Of a DNA stretch of 64,000 nucleotides, positions 54,136 through 64,000 are shown piece by piece (positions within the stretch are counted from its first letter, which is position 1; every line of letters starts with the position of its first letter). This DNA is from Scilla litardierei (taxonomy: Eukaryota > Streptophyta > Magnoliopsida > Asparagales > Asparagaceae): positions 158,330,817 through 158,394,816 of the forward strand of contig CM061132.1 in the NCBI GenBank assembly GCA_030789695.1. The letters run 5' to 3'. The notes under the pieces were generated by a model. That model was given only the letters and a program-made list of their open reading frames with translations. It had not been told where the DNA came from and made no database searches. A program made the translations under genes and the position numbers.

Positions 54136-56937
54136 ACAACTGCTACCTATTGCAAGAACCGGACAGATGTCTGAGTATCACCACTGATGCTTCTGAACAA
54201 TGGCATCAGAAATTAGGCCATGTTAACTTCAAGACCTTAATGAAAATCTCCAAAGCAAGAGCTGTCCGAGGAATGCCTACGTTAATCAAGAAGAAGGAAG
54301 GAGTGTGCGAAGCTTGCCAACTGGGGAAGCAGAAGAAAATTAGTCACAAACAAATTCAGAATATCACAACATCAAAAACTCTGGAGCTACTGCATATGGA
54401 TCTGATTGGACCCACTTCAGAAACAAGTGTCGGAGGTAAGAAGTACATTTTTGTTTGTGTTGATGATTTTTCACGCTTCACCTGGGTGGATTTTCTGAAG
54501 GAAAAATCAGACACTTTTAATGCTTTCAAAAACCTGTGTACTCGTCTTCAAGTAGAAAGAGGAGACAACATAGGGAAAGTTATTCGAATCCGTAGTGATC
54601 ACGGAAAAGAGTTTGAGAATCACTCATTCTCTGAATTCTGTGAGGCACAAGGTATAGGACATGAATTCTCGGCTCCTAAGACTCCTCAGCAAAACGGAGT
54701 TGTCGAAAGGAAGAATCGAACTCTTCAGGAAATGGCTCGTGTTATGCTGAATGCTCGAAAAGTGAATACTAAGTGGTGGGCTGAAGCGATTAATACTGCA
54801 TGTTACACCATCAACAGGGTTTATCTTCGACCAATGACTGAGAAAACTCCATATGAAATATGGAAAGGTCGAAAGCCTGATGTCTCATACTTTCATATTT
54901 TTGGAAGCAAGTGCTACATCCTGCAAGATCGAACACCAAGACGGAAATTCGACACCAAGAGTGACAAAGGAATTTTCTTGGGGTATTCTACACGGAGTCG
55001 TGCGTTCCGAGTGCTGAATGAACGAACAGATGTCATGATGGAATCCATTAACGTTGTGGTTGATGATTTTGATCAGGGAGAATCTATTCTGACCGGTGAG
55101 AAAGGAGTCCAAGAAGACATAAATGAAGATGATGTTCGTGTTGAAAGTGATGTTGCAACAAACAAGACCAAACAGAACCATGTTGAACAAATTGTTGCAA
55201 CACAGGATACTGCCAACATGGAGTCAACCCAAGTAAAAGCTGAAAATGCTCAAGATGCTGAGGGAATTACAAAGATCATACGAGATCATCCGCCGGAGCT
55301 AATCATTGGTGACGTTCACGACAGTCGTCGCACCAGAGGTACTAGTCGTGTTAATTACAGAGATCTGGCTGGGTATGCTTGCTTTCTATCTACTATCGAA
55401 CCCAAAAATGTGAAGGAAGCAATTGGTGATGATTTCTGGGTCTCGGCTATGCAAGAGGAACTAAACCAATTCCAACGAAATGACGTTTGGAGTCTTGTGG
55501 AGAGACCAAAAGGAACTAATGTCATCGGGACAAAGTGGATATTCAAAAATAAGACAGATGAGAAGGGAAATGTCACCCGGAATAAAGCCCGGCTTGTTGC
55601 TCAAGGGTATACCCAAGTGGAAGGCATTGACTTCGATGAGACATTCGCCCCTGTAGCACGGTTGGAATCTGTTAGACTGTTACTTGCGGTTGCATGTAGC
55701 TTAAACTTCAAACTACATCAAATGGACGTGAAAAATGCCTTTCTAAACGGGTTGTTGAATGAAGAAGTGTATGTTGAACAACCCAAAGGCTTTGCTGATC
55801 CGTTTCTTCCGAATCATGTGTACAAGCTGAAGAAGGCTTTGTATGGGCTGAAGCAAGCTCCAAGGGCCTTGTATGAGAGATTGACCACGTATCTTCTCAA
55901 AAAGGGATATGAAAGAGGAGGAGCTGATAAGACCTTATTTGTTCAAAGGACAAGATCAAGTGTGATGATTGCCCAGATCTATGTTGACGACATAGTCTTC
56001 GGCTCAACATCACAACAACTTGTGCATGAGTTTATCAACCTCATGCAAAGGGAGTTTGAAATGAGCATGGTAGGTGAGTTGAATGTATTTCTTGGGCTCC
56101 AGGTTAAACAGTGTCAGGATGGACTATTCATCTCGCAGAGCAAGTATGCTAGAAATCTTGTCAAGAGATTTGGTTTAGAAAGTGCCAGACATGTTAGGAC
56201 TCCCATGAGCACATCTGAAAAACTCTCTAAGGATGAAGGAGGAAGAGATGTTGAAGTTACTCTTTACAGAAGCATGATAGGTAGCCTGTTATATCTAACA
56301 GCTAGCCGACCAGATATCAGCTTTAGTGTTGGAGTCTGTGCTCGTTATCAAGCAAGCCCTAAGGAATCTCATATTGTTGCCGTAAAAAGGATTATCAGGT
56401 ATATCAGCGGAACTGCAGACTATGGTATATGGTATACAAATGATACGAATACTCTTGTCTCAGGATATAGTGATGCTGACTGGGCAGGAAATACAGATGA
56501 TCGGAAAAGCACCACTGGAGGGTGTTTTTATGTGGGGAACAATCTGGTGTCGTGGTATAGTAAAAAACAGAACTCCATATCGTTATCTACAGCAGAGGCT
56601 GAGTATATTGCTGCAGGAAGTTGTTGTACACAATTGCTTTGGTTAAAGCAAATGTTGATAGACTATGGTCTGGAACAAGGAGCCATGACTATTTTATGCG
56701 ACAATCAGAGTGCTATAAATATCTCCAAGAATCCTGTTCAGCATTCTAGAACGAAACACATTGACATCCGACATCACTTTATTAGAGAGCTGGTTGAGAA
56801 GAAATCCCTAGTTATGGAGTATGTTGCTACAGTTAATCAACTAGCAGACATTTTTACAAAGCCTCTTGATTCAGCCAGATTTGAGGAATTGCGGCAAGCC
56901 CTAGGGCTGTGTCGTATCTAATGTTGCCCCCTGTGTT

Positions 56938-59676
56938 GTGCATTTTGTTGCAACAGTTTGTTGCAACACTATGAGGGTCTTTCAATCTCTGCTGACGGGT
57001 CGGTTTTTGTTCTCGTTTATTTTATTACCCGTTATTATTACCCTCTACCTCTTTTCATTCCCAAGGCGCATTTTTGCTTTTTCCTCAACTCAAATCTTTC
57101 TCCAAGATTCTCCTTCACCCGCTTCTAGGGTTCTTGAAATTGGCTTGGTTGATGCTTCTCTCAGTTTGTCTACCATGACTAGAAATCAGTCGGGAGAATC
57201 ATCTCTGCCCCCTCGTCGGTCTTCTCGACGAACTTCTGCTCGGAAAAGTGCTTCGCCGTCCTCGTCTTCTTCGGTTAAACGTAAAGGGGTGTTTCCTCGT
57301 CCTGTGCAAAGAACCTCCAGTGGTAATCTCTCTCCATCTCTCTCTTCTTCCTCGTTTGGGAGCATGCATCCTTCCAAAGTCTCGAATTTTGAGTTGGTGA
57401 ACTTTTCCCCAATTCTTGAATTCCCCCTTCCCAAAATTCCCGAGGATGATGATGTGTATGATGATGATGAATGCTATCCTGATCCGGTTACTATCCAAGA
57501 CTGGTTCTGGTATTTGAGAAGAACAGGAAAAGAATTGGATCTCTCTTATGTGGATGTATCTCATATTCATTTTAAAGGTCTGATGCGTAAGAAGATTTTG
57601 GGAAAAGTTATGAGCGTGAGAGTTCCTCGAGATAGAAAAGTTGTCATTCGCACCTGGAATCCGACATCTTTTGTTAAAATCTCTGAAATTGATGTGATAG
57701 ACATCTCTGATTCTGAAGATTCCCCTGTGTTTGCTGATTTGCCTAAGTCGAGAGGGACTTCAGGAGCGTCATCGGCTAATATGTTCTCTGAGAACTCTTT
57801 TGTGCAAAGTGATGAAAAGATGAACAAGGATGTTGAAATGGAAGCTGATGTTGATGCTGATACTGTGCCTACTATTCCATCTCAGGAAGAGGTCCCTGTC
57901 CCTCTGTCTCCCAGATGTGAAGATGATGTGACCGCTCAAAATGTGGCTAATGTCAATAATCTTGATTCAAATGAAGGTGCTCAGCCTGTATCTTCTGTCT
58001 TCTCTCAGCAAGTGCCTGAGTCTGAAAGAGAACCCAAGGATGATGTCTGTGTCCAAGGAGCATGCCTTGACTACTCTTCTGTGGGTCAAACTGTGTCGAG
58101 TGGAGTTGCGGAGCCTGCCGGTGGTGTTTCTGAAAATAGGCAGTCTCCCAAAGATGCTGTGGGGTTGGTCCCTGGTCCTATGAATTTAGACATTTCAGGA
58201 GAACCTCTGACTGGCCAAGATGTGGATCTTCTCTCCGTGCTGCCAGAAACTGATGCTGTGCAAGTTGGTCAAGATGATGTTGTTGTTGCTGCTGAGACTC
58301 TGACAGGTTCTGCTGATCGTTGTGGCATGACTCAAGACTCTTTTGTTGCTGATGGTGACATTTCTGGGTCAATTACTGATGCTATTCCCCGTATGGAGGA
58401 TGGTGATGAAGATTTTGTTGCACAAAATGTTGCAACAAATCCTTCAACATGTGAGTTACCTGATGAAAATGATCCTCCTCTGTCCTCTTATATGCGCAAG
58501 AGTAGATCTGTGTCCAAGAAGCGCCCTATTCCTCCACCATCCAGGAGTGCTGAGTCCTCTCCTTCCAAGCGACCTAAACTTTCAGCTTCTGCTCCTTGTC
58601 GCCCTCCCTCGTTTACATCTTCAGATGCTCTGAGCAAAACTTTTTTTGACAAATCTCGTAAGAACAGATGGCCAGCTTACTCCGAGAAACCTCTTATATC
58701 TGAAAAAATCCTCAATCTATCGTCCTTTGACAAAACTCAGTTGGAATCTATTCTGAAAGATCTTGGTCTTATCCATGATGCCACATGCTTCAGCGTCTAT
58801 TATCCTACCTTGGTGCGAGAGTTTTACTGTAATCTCTCCAAATCTGCTAGTGATGGATCCTCTCGTTGGAATTTCAGAAACTATGTCCGAGGAAAGATTG
58901 TCACATTCTCTCCTGCATCTCTGAACAAATTGTTAGAATGGAAATGTTCTCAATCTGTTCCTGCGTTTGGTGACACCTCTGGAGTGAGTTTTGATCGTCT
59001 GATTGAAGTCGTGACTGCTGGAAAGTTGTCACGCTGGCCTACTAAGTCTTCTGTGTTTCCCTCTTCTGCACTGACTGCAAAGTATTTTATTCTATTCAGA
59101 GTTGCTACTCGAAACTGGTTGCCCACCTCCAATGTTTCAGTAGTCACTAGGGACATGTGCAAACTATTGTTTTCTGCTGGCACGTCTCAGGTGTTCAATT
59201 TGGGAAGAATCATCTTCGATTCTATCGTATCTTATGCTGAACTCTCTTCCTCCGGGACCTCTTTACCTCATGGAGCTCTCATCTCCATGTTGCTATTGGC
59301 TCAAAAGGTGCCCTTGTCTCCTTCGGATCTTCCCTCTACCTGTGACAGTATCTCATATACAGTTAAGTCAGTGGCTGGTAAACTCAATGATATCTCTGAG
59401 GTGGTGCCCTCTTTTCCTGATAGTCTGTCTCCACCTCCAAATGCTGAACCTTCTGGCTCTGTGCCTCCTGCATCTCAGTCTCCTCCACTCGGTTCTGCTA
59501 ATGCTACTACTTCCTCCGCAAGTACGGTTGACATTCAGTTTCTCGAAACTGCCCTTCAAAATATTGATGATCAAATTCTGGTTCTTGAAAGCCAGCGAGT
59601 TCTTCTGAATCGCCACAAGGAGCTATTGCAGAGCAAGCTGTCTTCTCTCCGGGGTGGTCCCTCCGCAGGTCTCTGA
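56938..59676 (+). CDS. Large extra ORF of the Sirevirus-like element (env-position protein)
   Basis: An uninterrupted frame of 912 codons starts 16 nt after the pol stop, in a different frame. The first 50 residues include a hydrophobic stretch (FLFSFILLPVIITLYLFSF) that could be a signal or anchor. An alternative start is MTRNQSGESS near 57175, which would omit it. A Ser/Arg-rich basic segment and a long acidic low-complexity middle follow. A folded region at about 565-790 (VREFYCNLSK, FRNYVRGKIVTFSPASLNKL, AKYFILFRVATRNWLPTSNV, GRIIFDSIVSYAEL) resembles the Pfam 'putative plant transposon protein' domain. A C-terminal heptad-like helix (FLETALQNIDDQILVLESQR) closes it. Sireviruses often carry an env-like gene here, but I see no clear envelope domain. 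Function unknown. Confidence 0.75.
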   Translation: MHFVATVCCNTMRVFQSLLTGRFLFSFILLPVIITLYLFSFPRRIFAFSSTQIFLQDSPSPASRVLEIGLVDASLSLSTMTRNQSGESSLPPRRSSRRTSARKSASPSSSSSVKRKGVFPRPVQRTSSGNLSPSLSSSSFGSMHPSKVSNFELVNFSPILEFPLPKIPEDDDVYDDDECYPDPVTIQDWFWYLRRTGKELDLSYVDVSHIHFKGLMRKKILGKVMSVRVPRDRKVVIRTWNPTSFVKISEIDVIDISDSEDSPVFADLPKSRGTSGASSANMFSENSFVQSDEKMNKDVEMEADVDADTVPTIPSQEEVPVPLSPRCEDDVTAQNVANVNNLDSNEGAQPVSSVFSQQVPESEREPKDDVCVQGACLDYSSVGQTVSSGVAEPAGGVSENRQSPKDAVGLVPGPMNLDISGEPLTGQDVDLLSVLPETDAVQVGQDDVVVAAETLTGSADRCGMTQDSFVADGDISGSITDAIPRMEDGDEDFVAQNVATNPSTCELPDENDPPLSSYMRKSRSVSKKRPIPPPSRSAESSPSKRPKLSASAPCRPPSFTSSDALSKTFFDKSRKNRWPAYSEKPLISEKILNLSSFDKTQLESILKDLGLIHDATCFSVYYPTLVREFYCNLSKSASDGSSRWNFRNYVRGKIVTFSPASLNKLLEWKCSQSVPAFGDTSGVSFDRLIEVVTAGKLSRWPTKSSVFPSSALTAKYFILFRVATRNWLPTSNVSVVTRDMCKLLFSAGTSQVFNLGRIIFDSIVSYAELSSSGTSLPHGALISMLLLAQKVPLSPSDLPSTCDSISYTVKSVAGKLNDISEVVPSFPDSLSPPPNAEPSGSVPPASQSPPLGSANATTSSASTVDIQFLETALQNIDDQILVLESQRVLLNRHKELLQSKLSSLRGGPSAGL

Positions 59677-59998
59677 AGTATTTGTCCTTTGGTGGTGCAA
59701 AAGGGGAGAATTTATGTGGTATGCTTTGTTTTTTCTCTCTCTCTGATATTTTGCTGAGTGGTTTGTTGGAAGTTTTGTTGGATACTATGTTGCAAGTTTT
59801 GTTGGACATAGTTGGATATTATGTTGGAAGTCTATGCTGGAAGTCTTGTTGGACCTCGTTGGTCGTTTTGTTGAACATATTGTTGAATGTCGTTGTGCTG
59901 GGTGTTGAGCGTCAACTGATTAAATGTGGCTTCAGGAGTTTGAAAAGTTATCAATGACCTTCTCTTCTATCATACCGTATGTTGTGCCACCAATTGAC

Positions 59999-60011
59999 AA
60001 AAGGGGAGATT
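59999..60011 (+). other. Polypurine tract of the Sirevirus-like element
   Basis: AAAAAGGGGAGAT directly abuts the 3' LTR, the expected second-strand primer. The preceding 250 bp are packed with TTTTGTTGGA-like words. Confidence 0.8.
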
Positions 60012-60918
60012 GTTAGGATTTATTCTGTGGTCATTCTAGTATGCGTCTTGTCATATGTGGCACTGGAGAATGTTGGATAGGCTGATATCCCTGCCATATG
60101 TAGAAGAGAATGTTGGACATTTTGTTGAACAGATTGTTGGACCAGGATGTTCAACAAAATATGCTTACTTGCATATCTGGTGCTGTGGTGCTCAATAGTA
60201 TGCGTAACTGGAGCCAGCGTATTCCGCTATTTTCTATCTTGTTGTTTCTGCTCCTATGGTGGTTATTAAATGATTTATTGTTGATTGTGCGTTATCTCTT
60301 GCAAATCGGTTGAAGAGAGATTTTCGGCAAATCAATACTCTTGCCGCTGCCACGTTCGGATCTATCGGGATCTCGTAACCGCCACTTTAGGATCTTTCGG
60401 GATCTCATTCGTGTTGAAGATGGTGCAGTTGTTGCTGAAGATGGAGCCGAATCTAGGTTTGATTGCCTGCGTAGAAATTGAACCAAAGATGGCAGGGCCG
60501 TTGCTTTTGAAGCAATGGGTTGATTGGCGGCTAGGGCTGACGCCTGAGTTTAAGAAGTTTAAGGATATTCTCCGGGAGGGAGGCCGACGGCTGCGACACG
60601 CAGGATCAAGGGAGTTGATCGAGTCGGTGGTGCAAGGGGAGCTTGCAGGCAAGGGGAGCTTGCCAAGAATACTTCACGGGGTTGATTGCGATCATCCCCT
60701 CACGGTTTGTTTTTTAAGGATGAGAGTGTTCTTCCTTATTAAAGCGTGAATTGTAGAATTTGTATTCTCCAATCTTTTTAGTGAAGTATTCAGTTTTCTG
60801 GGCGTGGCCCCGCAGATGTAGGTGTGCGCACCGAACTGCGATACCAATTCTTGTGTGTCCTTGCATGTTGTGTGCTTTTATGCTGTTCGCTATATTCTTT
60901 ACTGCGTACTGAATTTCA
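60012..60918 (+). repeat. 3' LTR of the Sirevirus-like element
   Basis: Copy of 48230-49137 with only about three visible substitutions (A/C in GATATC-CTGCC, T/C in AGTATG-GTAACTGG, C/T in CTTTTA-GCTG) and possibly one 1-nt length difference. Confidence 0.95.
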
Positions 60919-60991
60919 GTAACCATGCTGTTTATTATTGTAGGTTTTTTTTGCCGTTTAAGGTGCTAATTTTCGTAATCAGAAAACAAGG

Positions 60992-62108
60992 TGTTTACGG
61001 GTGATTTTTCACCAGCAAATCGATAGTATGGAGGGTGCGGGGTCAACGCGGTCAAAGGGGACACGCGTGACCCATGTGTTGCCGTGGTAGCCACGTGAGA
61101 CGGAGATGACCCGGGTGGTCGGTCGATGGCGCGTTCGCTTGAGTGAGAAGGCGTCGTTCCGATCTCCGGCGGGCCGAGGGGTAGCCTCGGCGGGACGACA
61201 ACTTCCGTGATCGGTAGAAGGCGGGGTCACTCGGTGAGGGGACGCGCGGATCTTCGCGTCGGCTAGCCAAGGGGTGGCCTCAGCAGAGCGACTATCTTCC
61301 GGTGGTGGAGATGAACGGGCTCGGGGACGAGGGCGCCCGGCTCCGGCTGTGATGACGCTGAGGGATGGCCTCGGCGCCGCAGGATCTCCTGGACCTGAAT
61401 GGACGAAGGAGCTCGTCAGGGGGGTCGGACCTTGGTTCCGACCGAATCTCCTCCGATGCCAAAGTCAGATCTAGTCTGAGGGATGCTCGGTGGGATCGGG
61501 CTCGGTTCACGGAGAGACCAATCCCCGATCCTCGAGCCGAGCTATGGAGGAGAAATATGTAAAGGCGGAAGAAGGTGTAGGATGGAGTTTGCGATACCTC
61601 CGTTGTAGATCGTGAAGATCCGGCCCCCTGGTGATGATGCCTCCCCCCTGTTCATATAGGCGATTCCCATAGTAATGGACCATGATGAGACATCATGGTC
61701 GCTATTGATGAGGTCGTGTTAATGGGCCATGTTGACCCCCCATAATTGCCATGCTTTATGGAGGGATAAATGCCATGAAGGTAGAGTGATGGCATTGAAA
61801 GTGGTCGCCATTATTGGGGAGTGATGGCCATGAAGTCGGTTGCCATACTTGACGAGCCATGAAGGTGGCTGCCATAATTGGCGGATCATGATGACACTGG
61901 GCGGTTTCCATACTTGGCGAAGGCTTCCTCGATTTGGGCCCCGATTTCCTCCAGTACGGAAGTGTGCAGTCTTTTGGGGCTTTGTCTTGGGCGGATAAGC
62001 GCGGCCCGCCCGTGAGATCTCTGGGGCCGGGGCCCCAAGGCCGTAGCAGGCCGGTTGACCGGTCGTCGTTGACTTGGCTCTTCCGGGCCCGGTCAAAATA
62101 GTCATAAC
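60992..62108 (-). repeat. Probable 3' LTR of the right-edge element
   Basis: Its start (minus strand TGTTATGACT at 62108) is well supported by the adjoining purine tract. The far end (TGTTTACGGG at 60992, plus strand) is a guess from the TG...CA rule. It contains a possible TATATGAA box (61651-61658) and many GCCATGA/TGCCATAATTGG-like short repeats at 61670-61910. Confidence 0.5.
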
Positions 62109-62212
62109 AATTGCCCCCATCTTCCGAGCTCTACCATTGTTAAGGTTGAGGTCGGGAGATGTAAAATCGATCCGGCTTGCTGAGCTGGCTAGTGACGATA
62201 GCTCGTCGGTCC

Positions 62213-63110
62213 GAGATTCGTTCGGTGGCGAGGGGAGTTGCCCCTTGATTTACGGCCGACGAAGGAGTGGATCGACCAGCTGGGGGAGTTTCCCCAGCCT
62301 TACGGTCGATGTAGTCGGTCCGGTGGGGGAGTTTCCCCCAACCTTATAACCGATCTCGTTCGTTCGGTGGCGAGGGGAGTTGCCCCTTGACTTACGGCCG
62401 ACGAAGGAGTGGATCGACCAGCTGGGGGAGTTGCCCCCAGCCTTACGGTCGATGTGGTCGGTCTGGTGGGGGAGTTGCCCCAACCTTATGACCGATCTCG
62501 TTGGCGAGGGGAGTTGCCCCTCGACTTACGGCCGACGAAGGAGTGGATCGACCAGCTGGGGGAGTTTCCCCAGCCTTACGGTCGATGTGGTCGGTCTGGT
62601 GGGGGAGTTGCCCCCAACCTTATGACCGATCTCGTTGGCGAGGGGAGTTGCCCCTCGACTTACTGCCGACGAAGGAGTGGATCGACCAGCTGTGGGAGTT
62701 GCCCCCAGCCTTACGGTCGATGTGGTCGGTCCGGTGGGGGAGTTGCCCCCAATCTTATGACCGATCTCGTTCGTTCGGTGGCGAGGGGAGTTGCCCCTCG
62801 ACTTACGGCTGACGAAGGAGTTTGATCGGCCAGCTGGGGGAGCCGCCCCCAGTCTTACGGTCGATCTCGTTTGTTCGGTGGCGAGGGGAGTTGCCCCTCG
62901 ACTTACGACCGACGAATGAGTTTGATCGGCCAGCTGGTGAGCCGCCCCCTGTCTTACGGCTGATATCGTTCGTTCGGTGGTGAGGGGAGTTGCCCCTCGA
63001 CTTACGGCCGACGAAGGAGTGGGTCGACCTGCTGGGGGAGTTACCCCCAGCCCTTCGACCGACCCGTTTGTTCGGTTGCGAGGGGGGTTGCCCCTCGACT
63101 TATGGCCGGC
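62213..63110. repeat. Hairpin-rich tandem array in the right-edge element
   Basis: The anchor AGGGGAGTTGCCCCT recurs at about 62231, 62373, 62517, 62641, 62784, 62884 and 62983, with a variant at 63081. Early units are about 125-145 bp and hold three subrepeats. Later units are about 99 bp and hold two. Each subrepeat carries a mini-palindrome of the form GGGGG-AGTT-GCCCCC followed by CTTACGG-CGA. Frames running through it are by-products of the repeat. Confidence 0.85.
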
Positions 63111-64000
63111 GAAAGGGTGAGGACCTCGTGAAGGCTTTCGAAGATTCCATGATGACGCTCTGCAACTACTTCGTCCAGCTCGGGTGGATGCAGGAGCTGT
63201 TCGGCAAGCGGGGACCCAGCAGCAAGGTCGGAGGAGCGGTATGGATGCTCGAACTCGGACGGTGGTGATTCGGCCAGGTCGGCTCGGTCACGGTCGGAGG
63301 AGCGGTCCGGATGCTCGAACTCGGACGATTATGCCTCGGCCTGGCTTGCGAAGAGAGCTCGGCATGACCGGCAACTCGGCCTTGAGCTCGGACGATGCTG
63401 GATTGAACAGGTGCATGGACCCGACAACTTCCCTCAGATCTTGCGGTGATGAGTATCTCTCAGGTTTGATCTTGGAGATGAGCGTCGACGAGCATCTCCC
63501 CGGTCAGGCGACTCTTGAAGCTGAGATGCTCAAAAACGTTGAGATGCCTCTTGAAGTGTTGATGACGTGGGTGTCGTTTGGGAGAGCTTGTACTGGTCCG
63601 CTTGGAAGGCGGAGGTTTTGCATCATCGCCTCAGTTTCTGCTCCGTTGTTGTTGAGTGAGCTTGGAAGGCGGAGGTAGTCGGTGTTGCCCAGAAAGGTGG
63701 CAAGCTCGATCCGTCGGAAATTTCATCGAGTTGGCGCAAGTCGGCGGGCTCGGACTGAGGTAGGTCTGCTAGCTCGGCTGGTTCAACAGCTCTGTCGCAG
63801 TGGGGATAACTTTGTAAGCTCGACAAGGTGGCTTGGCGTTGAGACTCAGATACTTGGCAAGGCGGTCGGACTCGTCTGGTCGGCCTCCTCCTGGGTCGAT
63901 TGAACTGGTGTGGCCGGTCTCCTCTTGGATGGGACGGCCTGTCTAGACACAGTTCCAGTTCCATTTCCAGCTTCTGTCTGGATCGTATCTCCAGCTCCAG
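63111..64000. other. Unassigned internal sequence of the right-edge element
   Basis: It contains a two-copy repeat of GGTCGGAGGAGCGGT...ATGCTCGAACTCGGACG (63225 and 63293) and the word CTTGGAAGGCGGAGG twice (63602 and 63662). A plus-strand frame from 62990 contains LVKAFEDSMMTLCNYFVQLG, which I do not recognise. By analogy with the 15-kb element it could be near an antisense gene, but this is not shown. Confidence 0.3.

Larger units (their letters stand above)
49218..56921 (+). pseudogene. Sirevirus-like gag-pol, split by an inserted element
   Basis: The two parts, 49218-51374 and 54141-56921, are in the same frame once the 2761-bp insert and one copy of its duplication are discounted. That gives about 1645 codons with no other stop. 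Part 1: gag (SNYTYWKSRMRAFIKSLDEK); two zinc knuckles CRECEGFGHIQAEC (about residue 301) and CSYCKQIGHNDWRC (about 554) separated by an acidic coiled region; and protease WYFDSGCSRHMTG (about 615). Part 2: integrase HHCC ([19 protein letters not shown]) and DDE core ([23 protein letters not shown]); reverse transcriptase ([24 protein letters not shown]); and RNase H ([40 protein letters not shown]). As it stands it makes only gag and part of protease. Confidence 0.9.
48230..60918 (+). mobile_element. Young Sirevirus-like Copia element with extra ORF, interrupted by a gag-only element
   Basis: Nearly identical LTRs (908 and 907 bp, TGTTAGGATT...GAATTTCA) are flanked by a perfect 5-bp duplication GTAAC (48225-48229 and 60919-60923). 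It has a tRNA-Met primer site and the purine tract AAAAGGGGAGAT before the 3' LTR. Gag-pol is in Copia order. A further 912-codon ORF lies between pol and the 3' LTR, the place where Sireviruses carry an env-like gene. Only three or four LTR differences are visible, so the insertion is very recent. A 2761-bp element lies inside gag-pol. Confidence 0.9.
60992..64000 (-). mobile_element. 3' part of a second Tat-like element, running off the window
   Basis: Read on the minus strand, a purine tract ending GGGGGCAAT is followed by TGTTATGACT. This is almost the same junction as in the 15-kb element (GGGGGCAAT|TGTTACGACC). The LTR therefore lies to the left and the internal region to the right. The internal part holds a tandem array and then GC-rich sequence with no motif I can name. 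Whether gag-pol exists lies outside the window. Confidence 0.55.

Noticed and set aside
62380..62825. ORFs through the hairpin array
   Set aside because: Same repetitive peptide in several frames, set by the tandem repeat.

Overview
This window is flowering-plant nuclear DNA, and most of it is transposable elements. Three things point to a plant: two genes of typical plant families with GT..AG introns, plant-type Copia and Gypsy/Tat LTR retrotransposons primed by tRNA-Met or TGGCGCC sites, and hAT, Helitron and MITE remnants. I cannot name the species.

Layout. (1) 0-6 kb is an AT-rich graveyard of small DNA elements: a non-autonomous hAT with a perfect 8-bp target duplication, two short Helitrons, and several MITE-like inverted-repeat elements. 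(2) 6-17 kb holds a small non-autonomous LTR element (TRIM/LARD type). Its 3' LTR was split by a decayed 9.4-kb Copia element on the minus strand. A second hAT element follows at 17.4 kb. (3) 18.4-26.0 kb carries the last two recognisable exons of an AUX1/LAX-type auxin influx carrier on the plus strand. Its 7.2-kb intron contains a Copia element with very short LTRs and a solo LTR. (4) 27.7-29.7 kb is a complete seven-exon GH9 endo-1,4-beta-glucanase gene on the minus strand, the only gene that looks whole. (5) 31.0-46.1 kb is a 15-kb Gypsy/Tat-like element with 1.08-kb LTRs and a perfect 5-bp duplication. It keeps gag and protease but has no recognisable reverse transcriptase, RNase H or integrase. 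In their place are a 212-bp tandem array, two diverged tandem copies of a spliced antisense gene, and a 56-bp array. (6) 48.2-60.9 kb is a very young Copia element of Sirevirus type with 0.9-kb LTRs, a long gag-pol frame and an extra 912-codon ORF after pol. Its gag-pol is interrupted by a still younger 2.8-kb gag-only (TR-GAG-like) Copia element. The host reading frame matches across the insertion. (7) 61.0 kb to the right edge is the 3' part of another Tat-like element on the minus strand, with a hairpin-rich tandem array inside its LTR.

How the parts relate. The only cellular functions are cell-wall glucan hydrolysis (GH9) and, if the gene is functional, auxin uptake. Everything else is nested mobile DNA whose order of insertion can be read from target-site duplications: TRIM before Copia-1; Sirevirus-like before TR-GAG. 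The most unusual object is the Tat-like element with its duplicated, intron-containing antisense genes.
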